Positions 22,641 through 30,096 of a stretch of DNA of 40,933 nucleotides are shown in pieces; within the stretch, counting starts at the first letter, position 1; every line of letters begins with the position of its first letter. The DNA is taken from assembly GCA_017481395.1 (NCBI GenBank), contig JAFUPE010000080.1, forward strand, positions 1 to 40,933. The letters run 5' to 3'. Source of the stretch: Ruminococcus sp. Its GTDB lineage: Bacteria > Bacillota_A > Clostridia > Oscillospirales > Acutalibacteraceae. A program made the translations under genes and the position numbers. The notes below the pieces were generated by a model that was not told the origin of the DNA, did not search any database, and was given only the letters and a program-made list of their open reading frames with translations.

Positions 22641-24248
22641 CTATCTTCGGTATTCAACGATAAGCCTTTCTATCTCTTCAGTTAATTTTCGCATTTCTTT
22701 ATTTGGTATTCCCGCAGCGCCTTCGGCAAGAGCAAGAAGCTTTTTTGCAGAGGTCACAAGAGTTTTCTGCAAAGGACTTTCGTACTGTCTTTCCTTTGTA
22801 TTTCTCTGCTTAACAGGAATACCATCGGTGATTTCTGTAAACTCACCCTTTATTAAATCATAGCTTGTACCGCTGAAAGGAGCAAAAGCCTTGACCCCTA
22901 TCTCCTGCTCAACGGCATCCTTAAACTCTCTTACGGACTCGTCGTCACCATGATTTACAAAGACAAGTGACGGCTTTTTCTCAAAGCCCTTAAGCCAATT
23001 TAAAAGACCTTCCTTATCGGCATGACCGCTTACACCGATTAGCTCTGTCACCTCACAGTTAACGGCGATTTCGTCACCAAAAAGCCGCACGCTTTCGGCA
23101 CCGTCGTGAATTCTTCTGCCCAAAGTACCCTCTGCCTGATATCCTACAAAAAGCAGGGTACATTCTTTTCTGTAAAGGTTATATTTAAGGTGATGGCACA
23201 CTCTGCCGGCCTCGCACATACCGCTGGCAGAAATAATAACCTTAGGGGTTGTGTTCATATTAAGCTGACGGCTTTCGTCAGAGGTTACACAAGTATGAAG
23301 TCCGTCAAACCACAGAGGGTTGTTGCCCTCTTTCATAACCGCCTTAAACTCTTCATCAAGACAGCTTGTGTCACACTGCAGATAAATACCCGTTGCCTCA
23401 TTTGCCAAGGGGCTGTCTACATATACAGGAAAATTGTGGTGGTTCTTAACCAAGCCCTTTTCCTTGATTTCGCGGATAAAATAAAGCATTTCCTGAGTTC
23501 TTCCAACGGCAAAGGATGGGATAATTACGTTACCGCCTCTGTCCAGAGTTCTCTGAATAACCGAGGCAAGCACGTCTATGCTGTTTTGCCTTTTGGCATT
23601 ATGCAAACGATTGCCGTAGGTGGACTCGCAAACAACAAAGTCGGCTTCTTTTACATAAGAAGGGTTATTGATAATAGGTTGGTTTGTGTTGCCTACATCT
23701 CCCGAAAATACAATTTTCTTGGTAATACCACCTTCGGTAAGCCATATTTCAATGGCAGCACTGCCCAAAAGATGGCCGATATCGGTAAAACGCAGGGTAA
23801 TACTTTCGTCAATTGTAATAGTCTCAAGATATGCACAAGGGCGGAAAAGCCCAAGTACTCCTTCTGCATCGTCGATAGTATACAAAGGCTCAACCTCTGC
23901 CTTACCTGCACGCTTTGCCTTTCTGCTTCTGAACTTGGCTTCACTTTCCTGAATAAATGCACAGTCGCGAAGCATAATCTGACAAAGGTTAGATGTCTCT
24001 AAAGTTGAGATTACCGTACCGCGAAAACCCTGCTTGTAAAGCAAGGGCAGATTTCCCGAATGGTCAACGTGTGCATGAGTTAGAAAAACGTAGTCGATTT
24101 CATTTGCGTTTACGGGGGGCAGAGTATTCTCGAAAACATCTCTGCCCTGCTCCATTCCGCAGTCAACTAAAATGTTTTTGCCCGAAACACTTAAATAGGT
24201 ACAGCTGCCTGTTACCTCATGGGTTGCTCCTAAAAACTTTACTTCCAT
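22641..24248 (-). CDS. MBL-fold beta-CASP ribonuclease-like protein with RMMBL domain
   Basis: The 535-residue protein has the metallo-beta-lactamase zinc motif HAHVDH at 58-63, an aspartate strand in FSGDVGNTNQP, the inserted beta-CASP domain with PSFAVGRTQE and SASGMCEAGRV, and the closing motif VSGHADKEGL of the RMMBL region. This is the architecture of CPSF73/Ysh1-like and bacterial RNA exonucleases, distinct from RNase J, which is shorter in the cap region and has a different C-terminus. The last 70 residues are a helical extension. It starts two bases after the LOG-family stop. Confidence 0.9.
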   Translation of the reverse strand: MEVKFLGATHEVTGSCTYLSVSGKNILVDCGMEQGRDVFENTLPPVNANEIDYVFLTHAHVDHSGNLPLLYKQGFRGTVISTLETSNLCQIMLRDCAFIQESEAKFRSRKAKRAGKAEVEPLYTIDDAEGVLGLFRPCAYLETITIDESITLRFTDIGHLLGSAAIEIWLTEGGITKKIVFSGDVGNTNQPIINNPSYVKEADFVVCESTYGNRLHNAKRQNSIDVLASVIQRTLDRGGNVIIPSFAVGRTQEMLYFIREIKEKGLVKNHHNFPVYVDSPLANEATGIYLQCDTSCLDEEFKAVMKEGNNPLWFDGLHTCVTSDESRQLNMNTTPKVIISASGMCEAGRVCHHLKYNLYRKECTLLFVGYQAEGTLGRRIHDGAESVRLFGDEIAVNCEVTELIGVSGHADKEGLLNWLKGFEKKPSLVFVNHGDDESVREFKDAVEQEIGVKAFAPFSGTSYDLIKGEFTEITDGIPVKQRNTKERQYESPLQKTLVTSAKKLLALAEGAAGIPNKEMRKLTEEIERLIVEYRR

Positions 24249-24250
24249 TT

Positions 24251-24832
24251 TTAGCCGTCCTTTAACTGTTTAACGCTTAAATGTACTCCGTCGGTTTCTT
24301 CAATGTACTTAAACACTTCGTCAAAATTATAAGTAAATTTGTAAAGAGATTTACAGTTGTCGTTGATAAAGCCTTTATTGATAGAAACATTCATTACGGA
24401 CTCAAGCTCGTTGTAATAGCCTGCAATGTTATAAATAGCAATCGGCTTGTCATGGCGTCTAAGCTGTTTTAAGGTAAGAACCTCGAAAAACTCCTCAAAC
24501 GTACCGATACCGCCGGGAACAATTAAGAATGCGTCGGACATTTCTTCCATAATCATCTTTCTGTCACGCATGGAATCGGTTTCGATAAGGTCGTCGCACT
24601 CTTCAAAAAGTGCCTCTATATTTTCATCCTCGAAAAACTTAGGGATAATTCCTATAACCTCACCGCCAGCACTTTTGGCTCCTCTTGCGGCTGCACCCAT
24701 AAGGCCATTACCGCCACCGCCAAAAACAAGGGTATGGCCTCTTTTGGCAAGCTCTGCACCTAAAGCTTCGGTCTCGGAAATAAACATAGGGTCAATTTTA
24801 GGAGATGCGGCTCCAAATACACAAATTTTCAT
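24251..24832 (-). CDS. LOG/TIGR00730 family Rossmann-fold protein
   Basis: The 193-residue protein has FGGGGNGLMGAAARG near 38-51, R90 and K92 in the MRDRK segment, and PGGIGTFEE at 106-114, which together form the LOG active site. LOG-type enzymes hydrolyse nucleoside 5'-monophosphates at the N-glycosidic bond. In bacteria the natural substrate is usually AMP-like or unknown, so a plant-hormone role should not be assumed. It is the first gene of the minus-strand cluster running to the lipid kinase. Confidence 0.9.
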   Translation of the reverse strand: MKICVFGAASPKIDPMFISETEALGAELAKRGHTLVFGGGGNGLMGAAARGAKSAGGEVIGIIPKFFEDENIEALFEECDDLIETDSMRDRKMIMEEMSDAFLIVPGGIGTFEEFFEVLTLKQLRRHDKPIAIYNIAGYYNELESVMNVSINKGFINDNCKSLYKFTYNFDEVFKYIEETDGVHLSVKQLKDG

Positions 24833-24923
24833 ACAGAATCCTCCCAGATGTGTTTTAATAATTGTACCATACCAAATTAATTTAGTACAGCATTTTTTAC
24901 CATTATCACCAAATCGTCACAAA

Positions 24924-24966
24924 AAAAGAGGCACCAAAGCATACACTTCGTTGCCTCTTTTAATAT
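24924..24966. terminator. Terminator of the DUF6514-like gene
   Basis: AAAGAGGCA (24924-24932) pairs with TGCCTCTTT (24952-24960). Flanking A and T runs allow action in both directions, and on the minus strand TTTTTTT follows. Confidence 0.75.
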
Positions 24967-24967
24967 T

Positions 24968-25219
24968 TTATTCTCTAAAACAAAAATTATTCCCATGGTC
25001 TTCAATTGCGGCTATGCACAACTCTTCAAGATGCACAAGCTCCGGTTGATAATAATTTAAAAGCTCTGAAAAATCTTTCGCCTCGTTCTCGCATAAAAAC
25101 ACGTCAGAAATAAACGCAAGCCGTTTTTCGGTGTCCTCAGCTTTAGCCTCTATACCGTAAGCCGTATAGAAGCCTGTATGGGGATTATAAAGCTTTTCTT
25201 TTATCACCTTAAAAACCAA
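24968..25219 (-). CDS. Small protein resembling DUF6514
   Basis: The 83-residue product starts at TTG, nine bases after AGGAG. The sequence has an N-terminal beta hairpin (YTAYGIEAKA), ISDVFLCENEAKDFSELLNYYQP, and a C-terminal helix VHLEELCIAAIEDH. This order resembles DUF6514 proteins of Clostridia, which are small, cytoplasmic and of unknown function. It is probably monocistronic: it ends at its own terminator before the LOG gene. Confidence 0.65.
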   Translation of the reverse strand: MVFKVIKEKLYNPHTGFYTAYGIEAKAEDTEKRLAFISDVFLCENEAKDFSELLNYYQPELVHLEELCIAAIEDHGNNFCFRE

Positions 25220-25390
25220 AAATAATAACTCCTAATTAACATTTATCAAACGTGAGTTTTCCTCACTGCTTTTACTAAAAAAATCGTGCTCTGCGGCACA
25301 ACATTTATATTATAGCTAAATATTTTGTCGTTTTCAAGAAATATTACACGATTTAAAAACCATAAAACAAAACTGTAACAAAATACCAAA

Positions 25391-25523
25391 AGGCAGTTTT
25401 TGTCTCATTTCAGGCTTTCGTGACGATAAATGATTACACATATTCGTATCACAGAATTCATGTGTATTTATATTCTGTATTATAGTTCAACACAAAATGT
25501 CGTCAGTTATAATAAAAACTGCC
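25391..25523. repeat. Nested inverted-repeat element, candidate structured RNA or MITE-like unit
   Basis: Outer arms GGCAGTTTTT (25392-25401) and AAAAACTGCC (25514-25523) are perfect inverted repeats. Inside them lie TGACGA with TCGTCA, then TACACAT with ATGTGTA extended by ATAAA/TTTAT, and a small ATTC/GAAT hairpin at the centre. Nesting at four levels within 133 bases is unlikely to be chance in AT-rich DNA but has not been tested. Confidence 0.5.
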
Positions 25524-25585
25524 AATATAAGTTAAATTAAAGACAAAAAACAGCCTTAAATTCATGTATTTGTCAATCCTCGGCA

Positions 25586-25613
25586 TTGACGATTATTTTA
25601 GAACTGGTATAAT
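25586..25613 (+). promoter_or_regulatory. Promoter of the BlaI-like regulator-LicD unit, extended -10
   Basis: TTGACG (25586-25591) and perfect TATAAT (25608-25613) are 16 bases apart, and TGG precedes the -10 as an extended element. Confidence 0.75.
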
Positions 25614-25716
25614 TTAATGTGAGTAAGAAGTATCCGACTAAATATAAATATATTACTTCTTTCTATTTATTTTATTATTCAGTATAAAACATCATTCATA
25701 TATAAGGAGAATCAAA

Positions 25717-26091
25717 ATGCTTACAAAAAGCGAAGAGCAAATCGTTGAGCTGTTGTGGTGCTTTGATGAACCGCTTACCAGCTCTGAGATTATCAGAAAT
25801 TCTGTGGACAAAACATGGAAAGACAGTTATGTTCACCTTCTGATAAACTCACTTATGGAGAAAGGTATAATCGAGGTTGCAGGATTTAAAAAAGCTACCA
25901 AAAATTATGCCAGAACCTTCAGGCCCACTATGAGCCGCGAAGAGTACATGGTTTTAGCCCTTACAAAGAGCAAAAACTACAACAAGGCACAAATGCCAAA
26001 ATTTTTTAAGGCGTTCATCGCCAAAACAACAGACCTTGACCTATTAAATGAGCTTGAACAAGTCATTTTAAACCGCAAGGCACAGCTTTAA
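25717..26091 (+). CDS. BlaI/MecI/CopY family transcriptional regulator
   Basis: The 124-residue protein has the penicillinase-repressor winged HTH: LTKSEEQIVELLWCFDEPLT, then SSEIIRNS and DSYVHLLINSLMEKGIIEV, followed by a short C-terminal dimerisation part. BlaI-type repressors bind palindromes as dimers and are often relieved by a BlaR/MecR sensor protease. No such sensor or beta-lactamase is present here. It is followed after 39 bases by a licD-like gene, so it may control surface modification. A GGAGA site precedes the ATG. Confidence 0.85.
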   Translation: MLTKSEEQIVELLWCFDEPLTSSEIIRNSVDKTWKDSYVHLLINSLMEKGIIEVAGFKKATKNYARTFRPTMSREEYMVLALTKSKNYNKAQMPKFFKAFIAKTTDLDLLNELEQVILNRKAQL

Positions 26092-26130
26092 TCCGCACAC
26101 TTTGCCGCAGTATTAAAGGAGATTTTTATT

Positions 26131-27207
26131 ATGAAAGTTAATGAGAATATTATTTCCGAAAAAAACAACTTTATAGTAAATACTGCGGCAGAAGCCGCTT
26201 TTGACGTATGCAAAAGCTACACCGAAGGCGAGAATCCCGAACAAATCAAACAGCTTGTCGAAGAAAAGCTTTCCATCGCACTTAAAGAAAAAGAGCAAAG
26301 CGACAAAAAGCTTCGTAAGCTTCAGCTTACAGAGCTTGAAATATTAATGGAGCTTGACCGAGTTTGCCGAAAGCATAACCTCAGGTACTATATCGTAGGC
26401 GGTACCCTTATCGGTGCCGCACGCACAGGGGGATTTATCCCGTGGGACGACGATATAGACGTTTCTATGCCAAGAGAGGACTTTGACAAGCTTATTTCTT
26501 TAAAAGAAGAATTTTCTTCTGATTTCTTTCTCCAGACCCACAAAACCGAAAAGCAGTGCTACTTTTTCTATGCAAAGCTTCGAAAAAACGGTACTTATTT
26601 CGGCGAAGATAAATTTGAACACACAGGAATTCACAAGGGTATATTTATGGATATTTTCCCCTTGGACTTTATCAGCGACAAAACTCCCATACAAAAGCTT
26701 TGCTTCAAGGCTTTCAGCCTTATTAATGCTTTTATCTGCTCCAAGAAAAAAACCTCGGAATTCCTTTATAAAAATATGAGTCTGCCCTTTATTGTTACCT
26801 TTAGGGTAATTCAGTGCATTTTGCCTCTGCCCCTGCTTTACGGCTTAAGAAGCCTGACCGCAAAGCTTACCAAGGCACTCAGCAACAAACGACTTGTAGC
26901 AAGCCTTGCAGGCTTTCATGGTTATCCTAAAGAGATTGCCCCCTTTGATTTATGGGGCGACGGCACCGACGTTGAGTTTGAAGGCAAAACGGTTCGTGCT
27001 CCTAAAGAGTACAAAAAGCTCCTTACCCATATGTTCGGTGACTATATGCAGTTGCCGCCTGTGGAGGAGCGTATTAATCACACCGTTAAAGACGAAAATA
27101 TTATCTTCGAGGGTATAAAAAAAGAAGATTACAAACCTAAATTCAAAAGAAAACGCAGTCACCGCTATTACGGCGTAGATTATGATATTATTCCTTTAGA
27201 GAAATAA
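26131..27207 (+). CDS. LicD family phosphotransferase
   Basis: The 358-residue protein has the LicD core (PF04991): YYIVGGTLIGAARTGGFIP and WDDDIDV at about 86-111, where the aspartates bind metal. LicD proteins transfer phosphocholine or related phospho-groups from CDP-activated donors to cell-surface glycans and teichoic acids. The first 60 residues are a helical extension rich in Lys and Glu, not part of the core. The C-terminus is basic. No choline uptake or licC gene is nearby, so the group transferred is open. It converges on a pyruvyl transferase-like gene. Confidence 0.88.
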   Translation: MKVNENIISEKNNFIVNTAAEAAFDVCKSYTEGENPEQIKQLVEEKLSIALKEKEQSDKKLRKLQLTELEILMELDRVCRKHNLRYYIVGGTLIGAARTGGFIPWDDDIDVSMPREDFDKLISLKEEFSSDFFLQTHKTEKQCYFFYAKLRKNGTYFGEDKFEHTGIHKGIFMDIFPLDFISDKTPIQKLCFKAFSLINAFICSKKKTSEFLYKNMSLPFIVTFRVIQCILPLPLLYGLRSLTAKLTKALSNKRLVASLAGFHGYPKEIAPFDLWGDGTDVEFEGKTVRAPKEYKKLLTHMFGDYMQLPPVEERINHTVKDENIIFEGIKKEDYKPKFKRKRSHRYYGVDYDIIPLEK

Positions 27208-27221
27208 TATATAAATAATAT

Positions 27222-27256
27222 TCCCCGACAAAACTTAAAATTTGTCGGGGATTTTT
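27222..27256. terminator. Terminator between convergent licD-like and pyruvyl transferase-like genes
   Basis: TCCCCGACAAA (27222-27232) pairs perfectly with TTTGTCGGGGA (27241-27251). TTTTT follows on the plus strand. Confidence 0.85.
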
Positions 27257-27257
27257 A

Positions 27258-28766
27258 CTATGCTTTAGGCACGGACAAAAACACTTCGCCTTTTTTATAT
27301 ACATACCTCGTATAGGAGTGCATGTTTGTAAAGTCGTATTTTTCTTTATATTTATACTTTTCCAGAAACCTTGCGGCATCGGGGTAATGCACAGTTTCGC
27401 TGATAATAACAAAAGGTTTTATAAGCTTTCTCAGCTTCTTGATGCTATACACAGGCTTACCAAGACAGGTTGTACCTGCAAGAGTTTTGTCGTCGGTAAC
27501 ATAGTAAGCAATATTATCTTCAAAAAACTCATTGTTAAGCTTGGGTGAGTCTAAATTAGGCAAGCCGTAGCACACAAGCTTTTTTTTGCTTAAATCTCTG
27601 CGGCGATTGCTCAGAAGCTCCGTTGAGAAAGGTGAGAAAAAATCTCTTACGCTTTTATACGCCGACGCTTTTTCTCTTTTTAATACACCCTCCTTATAGC
27701 CATCGCACTGTGCCTTTTTCAGGGTTCGCACAATAAGATTGGCATCTTTAAGCTGAGTGTACTCAAGGTAGCGGTCGCTGCACCCTATGCTTTCGCCGAA
27801 AAATCTGAGCTTATCGTTCCATACAAAGGCAACCGACGGAATTCCTAAAGAAAATGCTATTATGTTTGCGTGCATTCTGCAGGCAATAACGGAAGAAAAA
27901 TCTGCGATATACTGCACAAGCTGTTTTGCATTCTCAGCAGAGGGCAATGACAGCTCTTCTCTTTTATCTTCTCTTCCCATATAAGAAAGCAAATCTGTAA
28001 GAAACTCCTCATCCTGCCTGAGTCCGTTGGTAAAAAGCATGTACTTGATACCCTCAGCTTCCAGTGCTTTAATAATATTTGCCCAGATATCAAGCAATTC
28101 TTCTTTGGTAACAGGTACACCATGATCTTCAAAAAGCCCGCCTCGTGCCACGCCCAAGCCAACAATTTCCGAATTCTCGCTTCTCTTTATCTTATAGGTT
28201 TCGCTGACCCACATTGCAGGGTCGGCTACACGCGTTGAAGTAATGGCAGTATCCTTAAGGTAGGTTTCGTTAAGCTCTGAAGAAAAGTCACGGCAGGTTA
28301 TGTAACGGCTAGAGGAGTTTTCAAGCATAGCTTTAAGGGTTTGGCAGCCTTCGTTTTCAGCATCGAAGCCCTCATATCCCATGGCGTTATACATTACAGG
28401 GATACCATAATGCTCGGCTCTCTGTGTAATTCTGCCCATTTCAAGCGGGAATTTTTCTGCCTTATACTTAATAAACCCTCCGCCCGGAAAAATCACCAAG
28501 TCAGAGTTTCGCACTCGATTAAGATTTTGTTTATCCTTTTGACGACGAATGTCAAGGGTAGAAATCTTAACATTTTTTAATCCGTCTTTTTTTGCCGATT
28601 TTTTTATTAGATATTTTACACAATCCGAAATTACAACATCACCTAAATTCCTGCATTGCATAAGACCGGCTAAGAGCACCTTGGTGTCAGGCTCAATGCT
28701 TAAAGCTTCTTCCTTTGTAAGAGGTGCAGGAATCTCGTTTGTATTAAGTTTTATATCTGTATTCAT
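27258..28766 (-). CDS. Polysaccharide pyruvyl transferase-like protein with an extra C-terminal domain
   Basis: The 502-residue protein has the PF04230 fold: RNLGDVVISDCV near 39-50, FPGGGF at 93-98, and the C-terminal half signature CRMHANIIAFSLGIPSVAF at about 296-314. Members such as CsaB and WcaK add ketal pyruvate to surface polysaccharides, though some act on other acceptors. Residues about 395-485 form an additional unit (KKKLVCYGLPN, then GKPVYSIKKLRKLIKPFVII) resembling the small Rossmann-like domain found in capsular polysaccharide proteins and upstream of FkbM methyltransferases. It lies 92 bases after the SDR gene and is probably co-transcribed. Confidence 0.82.
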   Translation of the reverse strand: MNTDIKLNTNEIPAPLTKEEALSIEPDTKVLLAGLMQCRNLGDVVISDCVKYLIKKSAKKDGLKNVKISTLDIRRQKDKQNLNRVRNSDLVIFPGGGFIKYKAEKFPLEMGRITQRAEHYGIPVMYNAMGYEGFDAENEGCQTLKAMLENSSSRYITCRDFSSELNETYLKDTAITSTRVADPAMWVSETYKIKRSENSEIVGLGVARGGLFEDHGVPVTKEELLDIWANIIKALEAEGIKYMLFTNGLRQDEEFLTDLLSYMGREDKREELSLPSAENAKQLVQYIADFSSVIACRMHANIIAFSLGIPSVAFVWNDKLRFFGESIGCSDRYLEYTQLKDANLIVRTLKKAQCDGYKEGVLKREKASAYKSVRDFFSPFSTELLSNRRRDLSKKKLVCYGLPNLDSPKLNNEFFEDNIAYYVTDDKTLAGTTCLGKPVYSIKKLRKLIKPFVIISETVHYPDAARFLEKYKYKEKYDFTNMHSYTRYVYKKGEVFLSVPKA

Positions 28767-28830
28767 CCTTTTTCTCTCCTACAAAATGCAGTTTATGAAA
28801 CTTTGCCTAAAAATGTTCTATACAAAATCG

Positions 28831-28856
28831 GACTGCCCTGCGGGTGGCTGACCCGA
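28831..28856 (-). repeat. Short degenerate copy D of the dispersed repeat
   Basis: On the minus strand CGGGTCAGCCACCCGCAGGG resembles the CGTTAGCCACgagaGGG start of copies A and C. It lies directly after the SDR stop. The match is short, so it may be coincidental. Confidence 0.35.
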
Positions 28857-28858
28857 TA

Positions 28859-29908
28859 TCAATCGAAGCTCAAAACAGTACTCTTAAGACCATCTCTAAG
28901 CTTCACTGCAGGCTTCCAGCCTAAAGCTTCAAGCTTCTCGGTGTTAAGACCCTTACGCTTGTAGTTGCAATAACCTGATGTGTCTGTAGACTCCTCATAA
29001 ACAACACCGATATTTCTTTCGGGGAACAATTCTGAAATAAGCTTTGCAACGTCCCTTATTGCCATAGGCTCGGTTTCGTTCGCTAAATTATATGCTTCGC
29101 CATTTTCGCCCTTAAGCATTACAAGGAAAATTGCGGCAACTGCGTCAGAAACATAACAGAAGGCTCTTTCTGCCAAGCCGTCGCTTTTCATGACGATATC
29201 CTGAGAATTAACGGCATTTGTGATAAAGTCAGCCATAACTCTGCCGTCGTTACCGATAATCATACCCGGGCCGTAGGAATGTGCGATTCTAAGCACCGTA
29301 AAGGGCACGCCATACTGCACAAGGTAGCTTTTAAGAATGGTTTCTGCCATTCTCTTGCTTTCGGGATAACAAGACCTTGCCTCTAAGGGGTCAAAAGTAC
29401 CCATATCGGTTTCTTTAACAAAGTCAACATCTTCGACCTTGCCGTAAATCTCGCGGGTAGAAGGATATACGATATTATCGATATTCTTCTTTCTTGCAAG
29501 CTCAAGAATATTTACTGTACCCTGAGTATTTGCTGCAATAATGCCTGTGGGGTCGTTCTTAATAAAGTAAGGGCTTGCGGCACCTGCGGCGTGGAAAATA
29601 TAGTTTATGTCGCCATCGTATTCAATGGGGGTACAAACGTCCTGAGCAATAATCTCGAAATTTTCGTCATCAAGAAAGCCCTTGAACTTTGCCTCTGCTT
29701 TATTTTTGCTTCTTACCAAAGCAAGCACCTTGATGCCATAGTTTTTTTCTTTATTAAGATGCATAAGAGTAAGAGTAAAGTAATAGGCAAGCATACCTGT
29801 TGCACCTGTAACAAGCACGGTTTTACCCTTTAATTTTTCAAAAGGAATGTCGCGGGAAATAAGGTCATCCATATCAGACTTAACCACAGCTTTATCGTAA
29901 ATAAACAT
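28859..29908 (-). CDS. NAD-dependent epimerase/dehydratase (extended SDR)
   Basis: The 349-residue protein has the nucleotide-binding TGATGMLA at 34-41 and the catalytic residues S150 (YPSTREIYG) with Y181-x3-K185 (YPESK). This is the extended-SDR arrangement of UDP-glucuronate decarboxylases, dTDP-glucose dehydratases and related sugar epimerases. The specific nucleotide sugar cannot be named. It probably supplies an activated sugar for the surface glycan genes around it. The AGGAGG site is 8 bases before the ATG. Confidence 0.88.
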   Translation of the reverse strand: MFIYDKAVVKSDMDDLISRDIPFEKLKGKTVLVTGATGMLAYYFTLTLMHLNKEKNYGIKVLALVRSKNKAEAKFKGFLDDENFEIIAQDVCTPIEYDGDINYIFHAAGAASPYFIKNDPTGIIAANTQGTVNILELARKKNIDNIVYPSTREIYGKVEDVDFVKETDMGTFDPLEARSCYPESKRMAETILKSYLVQYGVPFTVLRIAHSYGPGMIIGNDGRVMADFITNAVNSQDIVMKSDGLAERAFCYVSDAVAAIFLVMLKGENGEAYNLANETEPMAIRDVAKLISELFPERNIGVVYEESTDTSGYCNYKRKGLNTEKLEALGWKPAVKLRDGLKSTVLSFD

Positions 29909-29952
29909 AATTTTAACCTCCTGTATATAATATATCCTAAATATATATTTCT

Positions 29953-29981
29953 ATAATAACATAACAAACTAAATCCTGCAA
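29953..29981 (-). promoter_or_regulatory. Promoter of the SDR-pyruvyl transferase genes
   Basis: On the minus strand TTGCAG (29981-29976) and TATTAT (29958-29953) are 17 bases apart. It is divergent from the CotH gene. Confidence 0.6.
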
Positions 29982-30027
29982 TGCTAAAATATAATAACAA
30001 AAATTGAAACCGAAATTTAGCTAAATT

Positions 30028-30056
30028 TTGCATAGAATCTACACAGGTTATATGTT
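30028..30056 (+). promoter_or_regulatory. Possible promoter of the CotH-dockerin gene
   Basis: TTGCAT (30028-30033) and TATGTT (30051-30056) are 17 bases apart. A perfect TATAAT at 30063-30068 has no well-spaced -35. Confidence 0.4.
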
Positions 30057-30096
30057 ATCATATATAATAAGTAAAATTATAAAAGGAGGAATTAAT

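Larger units (their letters stand above)
25220..25716. other. Long AT-rich intergenic region
   Basis: No gene was recognised. It holds the nested inverted-repeat element at 25391-25523 and the promoter at 25586-25613. The leader from that promoter to the BlaI-like gene is about 100 bases. Confidence 0.6.

Noticed and set aside
24251..24832. Cytokinin biosynthesis
   Set aside because: LOG-family proteins are widespread in bacteria that make no cytokinin, and no isopentenyl transferase is present.
25717..26091. Beta-lactam resistance regulator
   Set aside because: No BlaR/MecR sensor or beta-lactamase is nearby. The family name alone does not support a resistance role.
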